A stretch of DNA of 64,000 nt from Oceanobacter sp. 1_MG-2023 (GTDB taxonomy: Bacteria > Pseudomonadota > Gammaproteobacteria > Pseudomonadales > Oceanobacteraceae): assembly GCF_030689025.1 (NCBI RefSeq), contig NZ_JAUYWA010000006.1, forward strand, positions 62,001 to 126,000, written 5' to 3'. The notes under the pieces were generated by a model. That model saw only the letters and a program-made list of their open reading frames with translations. It searched no databases and was not told the DNA's origin. Positions within the stretch are counted from its first letter, which is position 1, and every line of letters starts with the position of its first letter. A program made the position numbers and the translations under genes. This document shows positions 19,150 through 27,761 of this stretch, piece by piece.

Positions 19150-19845
19150 TCAGCCCATCACCGGGTCCACGGATACCAGCGTCTGCTCTTTCAGCCGCAA
19201 ACACCGGTCCATACGCCGCGCCAATGATTCGTCGTGGGTTACCAGTACAAACGCGGTATCCACCTGTTTAATCAACTCCAACATCACAGCTTCAACCTGG
19301 GCCGCGGTTTGCTGATCAAGATTTCCTGTCGGCTCATCCATCAACACCAGCTTTGGCCGATTGACAATCGCCCGGGCAATAGCAGTTCGCTGACGCTCAC
19401 CACCGGACAATTCCGATGGCTTGTGATCACAGCGCGACGCCATTCCCAGACGCTCCAGACACTCCCGCGCCCGTTGTTCCGCAGCCGCCGTCGCCACGCC
19501 AGCCAGCAGCTGCGGCAACATCACGTTTTCCAGCGCCGAAAACTCCGGCAACAGGTGGTGAAACTGATACACAAAACCAATGCTCTGGTTACGTAAACGG
19601 GTACGGGCTGCTTCACCCAGCGCATGAACATCTTCTCCCCCCAACAGTACCTGCCCTTCATCCAGAGAATCCAGCCCACCCAATACATTCAACAAGGTGG
19701 TTTTGCCAGAGCCGGACGACCCCACAATCGCCAGGGTTTCACCGGCGCCCAGCTCAATATCCACCTGTTTCCAGACGGTGACCGACTGCGGGCCACTGGT
19801 GTAAGTCTTGCGTAACCCCTTCGCCACCAGAATCGGATTATTCAT
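19150..19845 (-). CDS. lolD: LolD, ATPase of the lipoprotein-releasing system
   Basis: Cytosolic ABC ATPase that powers extraction of outer-membrane lipoproteins from the inner membrane to LolA. The 231-aa protein has Walker A GSSGSGKTTLL near 42-52, signature LSGGERQRTAIARA near 146 and Walker B LMDEPTGNLD near 168. It overlaps the end of the permease gene by 8 nt, so the two form one unit. Confidence 0.95.
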   Translation of the reverse strand: MNNPILVAKGLRKTYTSGPQSVTVWKQVDIELGAGETLAIVGSSGSGKTTLLNVLGGLDSLDEGQVLLGGEDVHALGEAARTRLRNQSIGFVYQFHHLLPEFSALENVMLPQLLAGVATAAAEQRARECLERLGMASRCDHKPSELSGGERQRTAIARAIVNRPKLVLMDEPTGNLDQQTAAQVEAVMLELIKQVDTAFVLVTHDESLARRMDRCLRLKEQTLVSVDPVMG

Positions 19846-21088
19846 AACGTAACGCCTCCGCAGGCTGAATCCGGGACGCGCGCCAGGATGGATAGAGAGT
19901 GGCCAGAAAACTCAACAGTAACGATGCCGATACCACCACCGCAACATCACTCAACAGCAACTGGGACGGCAAATATGAGATGAAATACACATCGGAGCTG
20001 AGAATCTGAAAACCAAATAATTTTTCTGCCCAAGCGACCAGATCCGAAATAGACAACGCCGCCACCACACCCAACACGGTGCCAAGCAACACCCCCACAA
20101 TACCGATCGATAACCCCTGCACCATAAAGATCGCCATAACGGTACGCGGCTTGGCACCCATGGTACGTAAAATGGCAATGTCGGCTTGCTTGTCAGTCAC
20201 TACCATCACCAGTGTCGAAATAATATTAAACGCGGCCACTGCCACAATAATCAGCAGCAGCAAACCAATCATGGTCTTTTCCATGCGGATGGCTGAAAAC
20301 AGATTTCCCTGGGTGCGGGTCCAGTCACTGCCGGAATAACGGCCGTCAAGATTATTGACCAGTTGCCAAATCAAATCCGGGGCATCAAACAAGTTGGTAA
20401 ACTTGATGCGTAACGACTTGGCCTCACCGTCCAAACGCCCCAGTTTGGCAGCATCCTGCAAATGCACCACCGCCAGATTGGAATCCAGTTCTGCACCCAC
20501 AGAAAACAAACCAACGACCGTTAATCGCCGCACCCGTGGAATCACTCCCGCCGGGCTAAAGGTCGCTTCCGGCAGCATCAAGGTCAGCTTGTCACCGACC
20601 ACCACACCGAGGCTGCGAGCCAGCAAATCACCCAGCAGCACCCCATACTCACCGGGCTGCAAATCGGTGATTGAGCCAGCGGTCATATGATCAGGCAAAA
20701 TCGATACTCGTGACTCAGCCTCTGGAGCGACCCCCGTGACCATCACCCCCTTGACCCGACCATTCACTCCCATCATGCCCTGCAGTCGTGTCAGCGGTGC
20801 GCTCGCTTCAACGCCGGGGAATTGCTCGACCCGAGCCGCCAGCGCTTGCCAGTCCTGAATACCACCGGCCTCATACAACACGCCATGAGGCACCATCCCC
20901 AGAATGCGTTGCCGTAACTCCCGATCAAAACCGTTCATCACCGACAGCACCAGAATCAACACCGCCACCCCCAGGGTCATACCGACCATGGAAGACGCCG
21001 AAATAAACGAAATAAAGTGATTGCGGCGCTTGGCCGACAAATAACGCAACCCAATGCCCAGTGGCAAACTGCCCGGAGACAACGACAT
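19838..21088 (-). CDS. lolC: LolC/LolE-type lipoprotein-releasing permease
   Basis: FtsX-family inner-membrane permease of the Lol system, 416 aa from the ATG at 21088 (CAGGAACAG site upstream). It has one N-terminal helix (near 25-48), a large periplasmic domain and three C-terminal helices (near 275-300, 320-350 and 375-405). Only one permease gene lies beside lolD, so it could be a homodimeric LolF-type permease or LolC with a partner elsewhere. The frame extending to 21187 has no family resemblance. Confidence 0.92.
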   Translation of the reverse strand: MSLSPGSLPLGIGLRYLSAKRRNHFISFISASSMVGMTLGVAVLILVLSVMNGFDRELRQRILGMVPHGVLYEAGGIQDWQALAARVEQFPGVEASAPLTRLQGMMGVNGRVKGVMVTGVAPEAESRVSILPDHMTAGSITDLQPGEYGVLLGDLLARSLGVVVGDKLTLMLPEATFSPAGVIPRVRRLTVVGLFSVGAELDSNLAVVHLQDAAKLGRLDGEAKSLRIKFTNLFDAPDLIWQLVNNLDGRYSGSDWTRTQGNLFSAIRMEKTMIGLLLLIIVAVAAFNIISTLVMVVTDKQADIAILRTMGAKPRTVMAIFMVQGLSIGIVGVLLGTVLGVVAALSISDLVAWAEKLFGFQILSSDVYFISYLPSQLLLSDVAVVVSASLLLSFLATLYPSWRASRIQPAEALRYE

Positions 21089-21315
21089 AATTAATCTGTT
21101 CCTGTAACCCGAAAGACATCTGAAGGCGCGGCTGCCACTCAGAGAGGCGCAAGTTTGCCCGAGACCGGCGACAAAGGCGAATCTCACCCTGTACCCGACC
21201 GCAAAAGTTGCGATAATCGCGCCACTGAGAACCCGGCCAACCGCCAGAGTTCAGCCCTGTTTGCTTGTTGCCCGCCGTGGCAGTCACCCAAGAGAATCCG
21301 TCATTGAAGAAACGC

Positions 21316-22326
21316 ATGCCCGCCGAATGGGAACCACAATCTGCCGTACAACTGACCTGGCCCACCAAAAGCAGTGACTGGGCACCCTTTTTGCCCCGTA
21401 TTGAACCGGTTTTCCACGCGCTGGTGGCCTGTATCAGCCAGCAGCAACAGGTCATCATCAGCTGTGGCTCGGATCAGGATGCCAGTCGCCTGCGCCATCT
21501 TTACCAGAACCACGCCCCGGTACAGGTATTTCGAGCCGACAACAACGACACCTGGGCAAGGGACCACGGCCCGGTCAGCGTCTACCATAACGACCAGCTG
21601 ACGCTGGTGGATTTCCTGTTTAATGGCTGGGGTGGCAAATACGACCACCACCACGACAACCAGATCAGCGCCACACTGCAGCAGCTGGGTGCTTATGGCG
21701 AGACACCGTTGACCGCCAGCGACTGGATTTTGGAAGGTGGCAGCCTCGAAACCGATGGTCTGGGTACTCTGCTGACGACAGAAAACTGCCTGCTGAACCC
21801 GAACCGCAATCCGACCCTGACCAAAGGCATGATCGAGTCACGACTGGCTGAAGATCTCGGCATTGACCGGGTATTGTGGCTCAAGCATGGCCACCTGGAG
21901 GGTGATGACACCGATGCCCATATCGATACCCTGGCACGCTTCTGCACCCCTTCCAGCATCGCCTACTGTCAGGCTCGGCAGTCCGATGACCATTATCAAT
22001 CCCTGCACGCCATGGAGCAGGAACTACAGGCTCTGCGCCAACGCAATGGCAAGCCTTACCAGCTGATTCCCTTGCCGCTCCCCAGTCCGATACGCAACAC
22101 CGATGGCGAGCGCCTGCCCGCCACCTACGCCAACTTCCTGATTATCAACCACGCTGTTTTGCTGCCCGTGTACGGCGTCGCAGAAGACACCATCGCGGTT
22201 GAACGTATCATGCAGGCTTTTCCCAATCACTGGGTGCACCCGATCAACTGTCGTCCCATTGTTGAGCAGTACGGTTCGTTACACTGCCTGACCATGCAAC
22301 TTCATCAGGAGACCAGCCATGTCTGA
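21316..22326 (+). CDS. aguA: Agmatine deiminase (PAD-family)
   Basis: Hydrolyses agmatine to N-carbamoylputrescine and ammonia, a step of polyamine synthesis. The guanidino-modifying fold is shown by MPAEWEPQSAVQLTWP at the N terminus, the ARDHGP motif near 86, the His-containing GHLEGDDTDAHID near 195-207, and the nucleophile Cys in SLHCLTMQ near 327. The ATG at 21316 gives 336 aa and begins at the first conserved residues; upstream TTG codons could add up to 17 residues. It overlaps aguB by 8 nt. The pairing argues for agmatine over peptidyl-arginine. Confidence 0.9.
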   Translation: MPAEWEPQSAVQLTWPTKSSDWAPFLPRIEPVFHALVACISQQQQVIISCGSDQDASRLRHLYQNHAPVQVFRADNNDTWARDHGPVSVYHNDQLTLVDFLFNGWGGKYDHHHDNQISATLQQLGAYGETPLTASDWILEGGSLETDGLGTLLTTENCLLNPNRNPTLTKGMIESRLAEDLGIDRVLWLKHGHLEGDDTDAHIDTLARFCTPSSIAYCQARQSDDHYQSLHAMEQELQALRQRNGKPYQLIPLPLPSPIRNTDGERLPATYANFLIINHAVLLPVYGVAEDTIAVERIMQAFPNHWVHPINCRPIVEQYGSLHCLTMQLHQETSHV

Positions 22327-23221
22327 TTCATCCCTGCTCGCGGTAGCTGCCATCCAGCAAGCCTGGCACGGCAGCAAAGCCGCCACCCTGGACCGCACCG
22401 AGCAACTGATCCGTGACGCCGCTGCCCAACAGGCACAACTGGTGTGTCTGCAAGAACTGCATGCCGGTCCGTATTTCTGCCAGCACCAGGCCGCCGACGT
22501 CTTTGACCTTGCAGAAACCATCGACGGCCCAACCGCCCAACGACTCGGCGCTCTGGCAGCCGAACTGCAACTGGTGATCGTTGGCTCCATTTTTGAGCGC
22601 CGTGGCAAGGGCGTTTACCACAACACCGCACTGGTTTTTGATGGCTCGGCCGAGCTGGCTGGTTTTTACCGCAAGATGCACATTCCCGATGACCCCGGCT
22701 TTTACGAAAAATATTATTTTATCCCCGGCGATGCCGATGAACCGGGTTTTCATCCTATTGCAACGTCTATCGGTAAACTGGGAGTACTGGTGTGTTGGGA
22801 TCAATGGTATCCGGAAGCGGCCCGACTGATGGCTCTGGCCGATGCCGACATCCTGATCTACCCCACGGCCATTGGCTGGGACCCGACGGAACAGGCCGAT
22901 GAAAACACCCGTCAGACCGACGCCTGGATCACGGTACAACGCGGCCATGCGGTGGCCAACAACCTGCCGGTGGTCGCAATTAACCGGGTTGGCCACGAAG
23001 CCGATCCGACAGCGGTAACCGATGGCATCCAGTTCTGGGGCAACAGCTTTATCTGTGGTGGCCAGGGGGAGTTTCTGGCCCAGGCAGACGCCAGTACCGA
23101 ACAAGTATTGATGGCCAGCATCGACCTGGATCGTACCGAACAACTCAGACGCATTTGGCCCTACTTTCGCGATCGTCGAGTAGATGCCTATGGCGATCTG
23201 ACCAAACGCTACCGCCGCTGA
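22319..23221 (+). CDS. aguB: N-carbamoylputrescine amidase
   Basis: Nitrilase-superfamily enzyme that converts N-carbamoylputrescine to putrescine, CO2 and ammonia. The 300-aa protein has the Glu-Lys-Cys triad: E in CLQELH near 46, K in YRKMHIPDD near 120, and the nucleophile C in LVCWDQW near 158. It overlaps aguA by 8 nt, giving a two-step putrescine pathway. No arginine decarboxylase is in the window, so agmatine must come from elsewhere. Confidence 0.94.
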   Translation: MSDSSLLAVAAIQQAWHGSKAATLDRTEQLIRDAAAQQAQLVCLQELHAGPYFCQHQAADVFDLAETIDGPTAQRLGALAAELQLVIVGSIFERRGKGVYHNTALVFDGSAELAGFYRKMHIPDDPGFYEKYYFIPGDADEPGFHPIATSIGKLGVLVCWDQWYPEAARLMALADADILIYPTAIGWDPTEQADENTRQTDAWITVQRGHAVANNLPVVAINRVGHEADPTAVTDGIQFWGNSFICGGQGEFLAQADASTEQVLMASIDLDRTEQLRRIWPYFRDRRVDAYGDLTKRYRR

Positions 23222-23290
23222 TCAACGCAACGTTCTTGCGGGCAGCGTCGTTGGCTTATTCACTGACGCTGCACTGGCAAGGAATCAACC

Positions 23291-23923
23291 ATGACCTTTC
23301 TGAACAGACTCTACTGTATCTCTCCGCGCCAACACCTCAACCTCAGCACACCACAAGTCGCCATACTGGCACTGGTGCTACTGTTCTGCTTGCCGCTCAA
23401 ACTGCAGGCAGAACCGTCCTTGAGCCCCGACCAACTGTGGCAGCAATTACAGCAGCCCGGCTATCTGTTGATGATGCGCTCCGCTCGTGCCCCCGGATTT
23501 GGTGACCCAGCCAACTTTGACCTGACCGATTGCAGCACCCAAAGGAACCTCTCCAACGAGGGGAAAGATCATGCTCGCCGCATTGGTGACGCCTTGCGCC
23601 AGCACCATATCACCGACGTACAGCTTTATAGCAGCCACTGGTGCCGGACCCAGGAAACCGCCCGGCTGCTTGATCTGGGCACTCCCACGCCGCTGGCAGC
23701 ACTCGACAAACGCCCTCACAGCCACGACGCCCAGTCATCACAACCAGATGCACTGGAGCAATGGATTCAGCAACAGCCGCTCACCACGCCGGTACTGCTG
23801 GTAACACATCAGGCTAATATCACCGCCATGACGGGCATACACACTCGCTCTGGCGATCTGGTTGTTATCAGAAAAAATTCGAATGGCAGCCTGGTAGTGG
23901 CGGGCAAACTGTATATCCATTGA
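23291..23923 (+). CDS. Secreted histidine-phosphatase-like protein lacking the catalytic His
   Basis: A 210-residue protein with a signal peptide (hydrophobic AILALVLLFCLPLKLQA, cleavage near residue 39) and a SixA/phosphoglycerate-mutase-like fold. Family members have an MRHA(x)APG motif whose His is the phosphorylated nucleophile. Here the segment reads MMRSARAPGFGDP, so the His is Ser (codon TCC). The other motifs remain: DCSTQRNLS, SSHWCRTQETARLL and LLVTHQANITAMTG. The protein is therefore probably exported but not an ordinary phosphatase. An AAGGAA site precedes the ATG. A related, more degenerate copy follows. Confidence 0.8.
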   Translation: MTFLNRLYCISPRQHLNLSTPQVAILALVLLFCLPLKLQAEPSLSPDQLWQQLQQPGYLLMMRSARAPGFGDPANFDLTDCSTQRNLSNEGKDHARRIGDALRQHHITDVQLYSSHWCRTQETARLLDLGTPTPLAALDKRPHSHDAQSSQPDALEQWIQQQPLTTPVLLVTHQANITAMTGIHTRSGDLVVIRKNSNGSLVVAGKLYIH

Positions 23924-24065
23924 ACAACACCCCACAGGCAGTGGGATAACGGCCAACAATCGTTGCCAGCGTCATCGCTAATAGCCCACACATGAAAAAG
24001 TCGGGTGACGTCATCGCTGCATCCGCATAAAGTAGCAGGACTGTCCGAGCAACGAAAAGTCCGTT

Positions 24066-24743
24066 ATGACCCCGAGCCATATTTGTCCGTTTATATCCGT
24101 TTCTTTTTATTCACAGCAACGCCTTGCCTCACTGCTGGCATTGCTGGCTCTGGTACTTTGGGGTGCCCTGGGTCAACAAGCAGCGGCGGCGGAAGAAGTG
24201 GAAGCAGCGGATCAATATGAACAAAAGCTGATCAACCAGCTGCTGTGGGACAGCCTGAAGCAGTCACCAGGATTTGTTTTGCTGATACCGACGGCCGAAG
24301 CACATGGCGATCAACGCCCAGGCAGCACAAATACAGCCGAGTGTTACCAGCGCTTTAATCTGACTGAACATGGTGAGGTACTTGCCCGACGTTTTTATAA
24401 CACCCTGCGCCGTAACGGCATTCACAAGGCGCTGACCTACTCGAGTCAATGGTGCCCTGCATTGGAGACCGCCACACGCCTGGGACTGGGCTATGTACAT
24501 GAACTGGCGTTGCTGAATGAATTTCCGGATGACGTCCAGGTTATCAGCACCCTGCAAACGATCCAGCTGAAAAACTGGATCACCAGGTTGGAGTACAACC
24601 GCAAAAACCTGCTGGTTCTGGTGACGCACCCCGATATCATGGCAGCAATCAGTGGCCAGATACCTGAGCCGCAGCATATGCAGGTGATGAATTTCAACAC
24701 CCGCGACCAGTTGACCTACGTTGGCAGCTTGCCGCTCAACTGA
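24066..24743 (+). CDS. Second secreted degenerate histidine-phosphatase-like protein
   Basis: A 225-residue protein with an N-terminal signal sequence (LASLLALLALVLWGALGQQAAAA). It has a recognisable but degraded histidine-phosphatase fold. LIPTAEAHGDQ replaces the RHG region, ECYQRFNLTEHGEVLARRF matches the DCSTQRNLSxxG helix, SSQWCPALETATRLGLG has Pro in place of the phosphate-binding Arg, and LVLVTHPDIMAAISG keeps the second His. Two or three of four catalytic residues are gone. It follows the first copy in the same direction after 142 nt, which suggests tandem duplication. The start lacks a clear ribosome site. Confidence 0.7.
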   Translation: MTPSHICPFISVSFYSQQRLASLLALLALVLWGALGQQAAAAEEVEAADQYEQKLINQLLWDSLKQSPGFVLLIPTAEAHGDQRPGSTNTAECYQRFNLTEHGEVLARRFYNTLRRNGIHKALTYSSQWCPALETATRLGLGYVHELALLNEFPDDVQVISTLQTIQLKNWITRLEYNRKNLLVLVTHPDIMAAISGQIPEPQHMQVMNFNTRDQLTYVGSLPLN

Positions 24744-24803
24744 CCATTCGCTCGCTTATCAGTCCATTATCAGCCCACTATCGATCCAACAGACACAAGC
24801 GGC

Positions 24804-26894
24804 TCACATTCGCCGTAACGGCGGTAACGAATCCAGCAACAGCTTGCCATAACGAGTGGTCGTAAGGCGTCGGTCCAGAATACTGATACGGCCACTGTCG
24901 GTTTCCTTGCGAATCAGTCGGCCACAGGCCTGCACCAGCCGGATCGACGCCGCAGGCAAGGTCAGGTCCATAAACGGATTACGGCCGCGGCTTTCCAGCC
25001 ATTCACTGGTGGCCGCCTGAATCGGATCATCCGGCACCGCAAAAGGAATTTTGACAATCACCACATGGGTCACGTAGTGACCGGGCAAATCGATGCCTTC
25101 GGCAAAGCTGGCCAAACCAAAAATAATACTGCCTTCGCCCTTGTCGAGCCGTTCCTTGTGACGGCGTACGATTTCGCCTTTGGGTAAAAAACCCTGACAC
25201 AACAAGGTTTCATACCAGTCCCGAATAAAAGTATCCCGCGTGGCTTCGAGCTGGGCACGGGAGCTGAACAACACCAGCGTCCCTTGCCCCAAATCCAGCT
25301 GCGCTTTCATCCATTGCTCTATATCCGTCTGAAACTGATCACTTTTGGGATCAGACCCCAACTGCACCACTTCCAGCTGGCCCAGATTCGGATAATCAAA
25401 CGGACTGGCGACCCGGTGATACCCGGCCCAGTCCGGCAAGCCGGTTTCCCAGCTCAACTTGCCGAAGCTGTTTAGCGCCGTCAGCGTCGCCGACGTAACA
25501 ACAGCCCCATGGCAGCGAGACCAGAGGCTTTTACGCAACTGATCAGCCACCGCAATCGGTGAGGCACTGAGTTTGATATCCCAGTCTTCCCCAAACGGCG
25601 TTTTCGACAGCCAGCGCGCCACCGGGATCTCGCCTTCCTTCTCTTCTGCCGCCAACCAGGTGACGGCTTCCCATAAGGATTCCGCCCGCGCCAGCATCAT
25701 ACCCATGGGCGCTTGCCAGCTTTCAGCAATATCCAGACTGAACTCACCTTCACCTTTGGTATCCAGCGAGGCTTGCAACATATCGTTGAGCTTGTCGAGT
25801 CCTTGCAACAGCGGCTGCAAGGGTGCCTTGATGTTATTCAGCAGGTCCCGCAGGTTGTCCGGTATACGGCCGAACTCAAACCGCTGCCGGTCCCGTTCTC
25901 CCAACAGATCAAAAGCCAGCGGCCACAGCAGATTCAAATGGTTGTTCAACTCACGACACTGCTCCGGGGCAGCCTGCAAGGAATGCATGATCGAAGGTGG
26001 CAAACCGGTGGCCGCCACAAATTGCTCAATCCCCTGCTCCAGCTGCTTCAGCCATTGGCGCTGGGCGCGCACACCAAATTCCAGCCGGAAGTGATTCAAG
26101 GCCTTGTCGGCCAGGTGATGGCCTTCATCAAAAACATAAATGGTTTTTTCCGGGGCTGGCAGCACCGCACCACCACCCAGGCTGAGGTCGGACAACACCA
26201 GATCGTGGTTGGCAACAATAATATCGGCATCTTCCATCGCCCCCCGGGCTTTGAAAAAGGCGCAATTATCGAAGTGCGGACAACGACGGTTGGAGCATTC
26301 ACGATGCGTTGCAGTGAGGTGACTCCATTGGTTATCAGCCACCTCGTCATCCCAACGATCCCGGTCGCCATCCCAGCCACCGCTGGCGTACTGGCTCAAC
26401 ATCAGCTCGTACAGCTCGCGATCCTGTTCTTCCGGGGTTTGTTCAAACAGATCAACCGTCGACAGAATGCCGGACAGCTGTTGCAGGGATTTATCAAGTT
26501 TCAGCAAACACAGATAACGACCACGCCCTTTGGCCAGGGCGTACTGAAACGGCATGGAAATGGTTTCTTTCAGATTGGGCAGATCCTTGTCGAGAATCTG
26601 CTCCTGCAACGCTACGGTGGCAGTCGATATCAGCAGTTTCTTTTCCTGCTCAATGGCTACCGGCAAGGTTGCCAGCAAATACGCCAGGGTTTTACCCGTG
26701 CCGGTGCCCGCTTCCACCACCACAATGCCAGACTCGTTGTTACGCTCGCCCTTGTCATCGATGGTGATTGCCCCCAACGATTTGGCAATTTCAGCAATCA
26801 TCACCCGCTGACCATAACGGGGGGTCAGATCGAGCTTTTTGATACACTCGCGATACAGGGCCTGAATACGCTCTTTGCTTTCTTGGCTTAACAC
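24804..26894 (-). CDS. dinG: DinG, Fe-S helicase of the XPD family
   Basis: 5'-3' superfamily 2 DNA helicase acting on R-loops, D-loops and damaged DNA. The 696-aa protein has Walker A EAGTGTGKTLAYL near 62-74. Fe-S cysteines lie in GRYLCLLKL near 128 and in CSNRRCPHFDNC near 200-211. The DEGH box (VFDEGHHLADKA) is near 253 and motif VI QACGRLIRKETD near 658. The length fits the E. coli protein. No LexA site was recognised in the short region upstream. Confidence 0.93.
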   Translation of the reverse strand: MLSQESKERIQALYRECIKKLDLTPRYGQRVMIAEIAKSLGAITIDDKGERNNESGIVVVEAGTGTGKTLAYLLATLPVAIEQEKKLLISTATVALQEQILDKDLPNLKETISMPFQYALAKGRGRYLCLLKLDKSLQQLSGILSTVDLFEQTPEEQDRELYELMLSQYASGGWDGDRDRWDDEVADNQWSHLTATHRECSNRRCPHFDNCAFFKARGAMEDADIIVANHDLVLSDLSLGGGAVLPAPEKTIYVFDEGHHLADKALNHFRLEFGVRAQRQWLKQLEQGIEQFVAATGLPPSIMHSLQAAPEQCRELNNHLNLLWPLAFDLLGERDRQRFEFGRIPDNLRDLLNNIKAPLQPLLQGLDKLNDMLQASLDTKGEGEFSLDIAESWQAPMGMMLARAESLWEAVTWLAAEEKEGEIPVARWLSKTPFGEDWDIKLSASPIAVADQLRKSLWSRCHGAVVTSATLTALNSFGKLSWETGLPDWAGYHRVASPFDYPNLGQLEVVQLGSDPKSDQFQTDIEQWMKAQLDLGQGTLVLFSSRAQLEATRDTFIRDWYETLLCQGFLPKGEIVRRHKERLDKGEGSIIFGLASFAEGIDLPGHYVTHVVIVKIPFAVPDDPIQAATSEWLESRGRNPFMDLTLPAASIRLVQACGRLIRKETDSGRISILDRRLTTTRYGKLLLDSLPPLRRM

Positions 26895-26900
26895 TGCGTA

Positions 26901-27761
26901 TTACTCCCCAATGGACTGCCAGCCGCTGTTACGGTTAATCGGAAATGGATAACCATCAACATCGAGCACCAGGCCGGATGACGTTATGGATTGCAAAAAC
27001 ACCCCTGGCACAATCATGTCGCCTTCGTACCACTGCCGACCGTTCATCGATACCGTGCGAGTGCTGCCATCCTGACTGTAAATATGCCCGGTAATCACCA
27101 GATCAGGGACTTTGCGTAGCGATGACAGCGGCGGCAAATGGCGGCGTTCAAGCGCTGAGGAGTCTGCCACTGCCGGTGACTCCGGGGTATTGGGCGTATT
27201 GGCTTGCGTACTGACTTGCGTGGATTCTGGTGCCGCGCTCTGCAGCGAAGCCTTCTTTAGCGGTGTCGCCGCTTCTACCACGACCGGTGGTGGCTGTGGT
27301 GTGACACTAACAGTGGTTGTTTCAGCCATCGCCCTGACTTTTGCCGGAACAAAATCGGTGGCACGAATGACTTCCGGGCGTAATTGTTGCGCTGATTCCA
27401 CTGGAGGAACTGCCAACGGCGTCTCATTATTGATAGCGGCTACGACGCTGGGTTCCGATACAGAGCCTGTTGCTTCCGCAGTCGCAGGCACGGCAACGCT
27501 TTCCTCAATGTTTTCCTTAACGTTAATCTCCGCCACCACAGGCTCCATTCCGGGAGCTGGCACAGGCTCCGCACCCATAAAATACAGGGCAAACGCGCCC
27601 ACTACGGCCAACAGAACAATCAGCACCAGACTCAAGGGCAAACGGGCCTCAACAACCGGCGTCGCCTCGGGCGTTACCAACAACGGCGCCAGCATGGCAT
27701 CGTCGATACTGTCGGCGCGCTGCTGCTGTGATTTTTTCAGCGCATCCAGAATGTACGACAT
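26901..27761 (-). CDS. gspB: GspB/ExeB-type type II secretion assembly protein
   Basis: A 286-residue inner-membrane protein. It starts MSYILDALKKSQQQR, the typical GspB cytosolic segment, followed by one transmembrane helix (about 43-65). A Pro/Thr/Val-rich periplasmic linker and a C-terminal T2SSB domain (from LVITGHIYSQDGSTRTV) follow. In Aeromonas, ExeB works with ExeA to place the secretin in the outer membrane. The start overlaps the gspA stop (TAATG). The secretin and other Gsp genes are not in the window. Confidence 0.88.
   Translation of the reverse strand: MSYILDALKKSQQQRADSIDDAMLAPLLVTPEATPVVEARLPLSLVLIVLLAVVGAFALYFMGAEPVPAPGMEPVVAEINVKENIEESVAVPATAEATGSVSEPSVVAAINNETPLAVPPVESAQQLRPEVIRATDFVPAKVRAMAETTTVSVTPQPPPVVVEAATPLKKASLQSAAPESTQVSTQANTPNTPESPAVADSSALERRHLPPLSSLRKVPDLVITGHIYSQDGSTRTVSMNGRQWYEGDMIVPGVFLQSITSSGLVLDVDGYPFPINRNSGWQSIGE

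Noticed and set aside
25713-26891. 392-codon plus-strand open frame opposite dinG
   Set aside because: It is antisense to a convincing DinG and has no recognisable domain.
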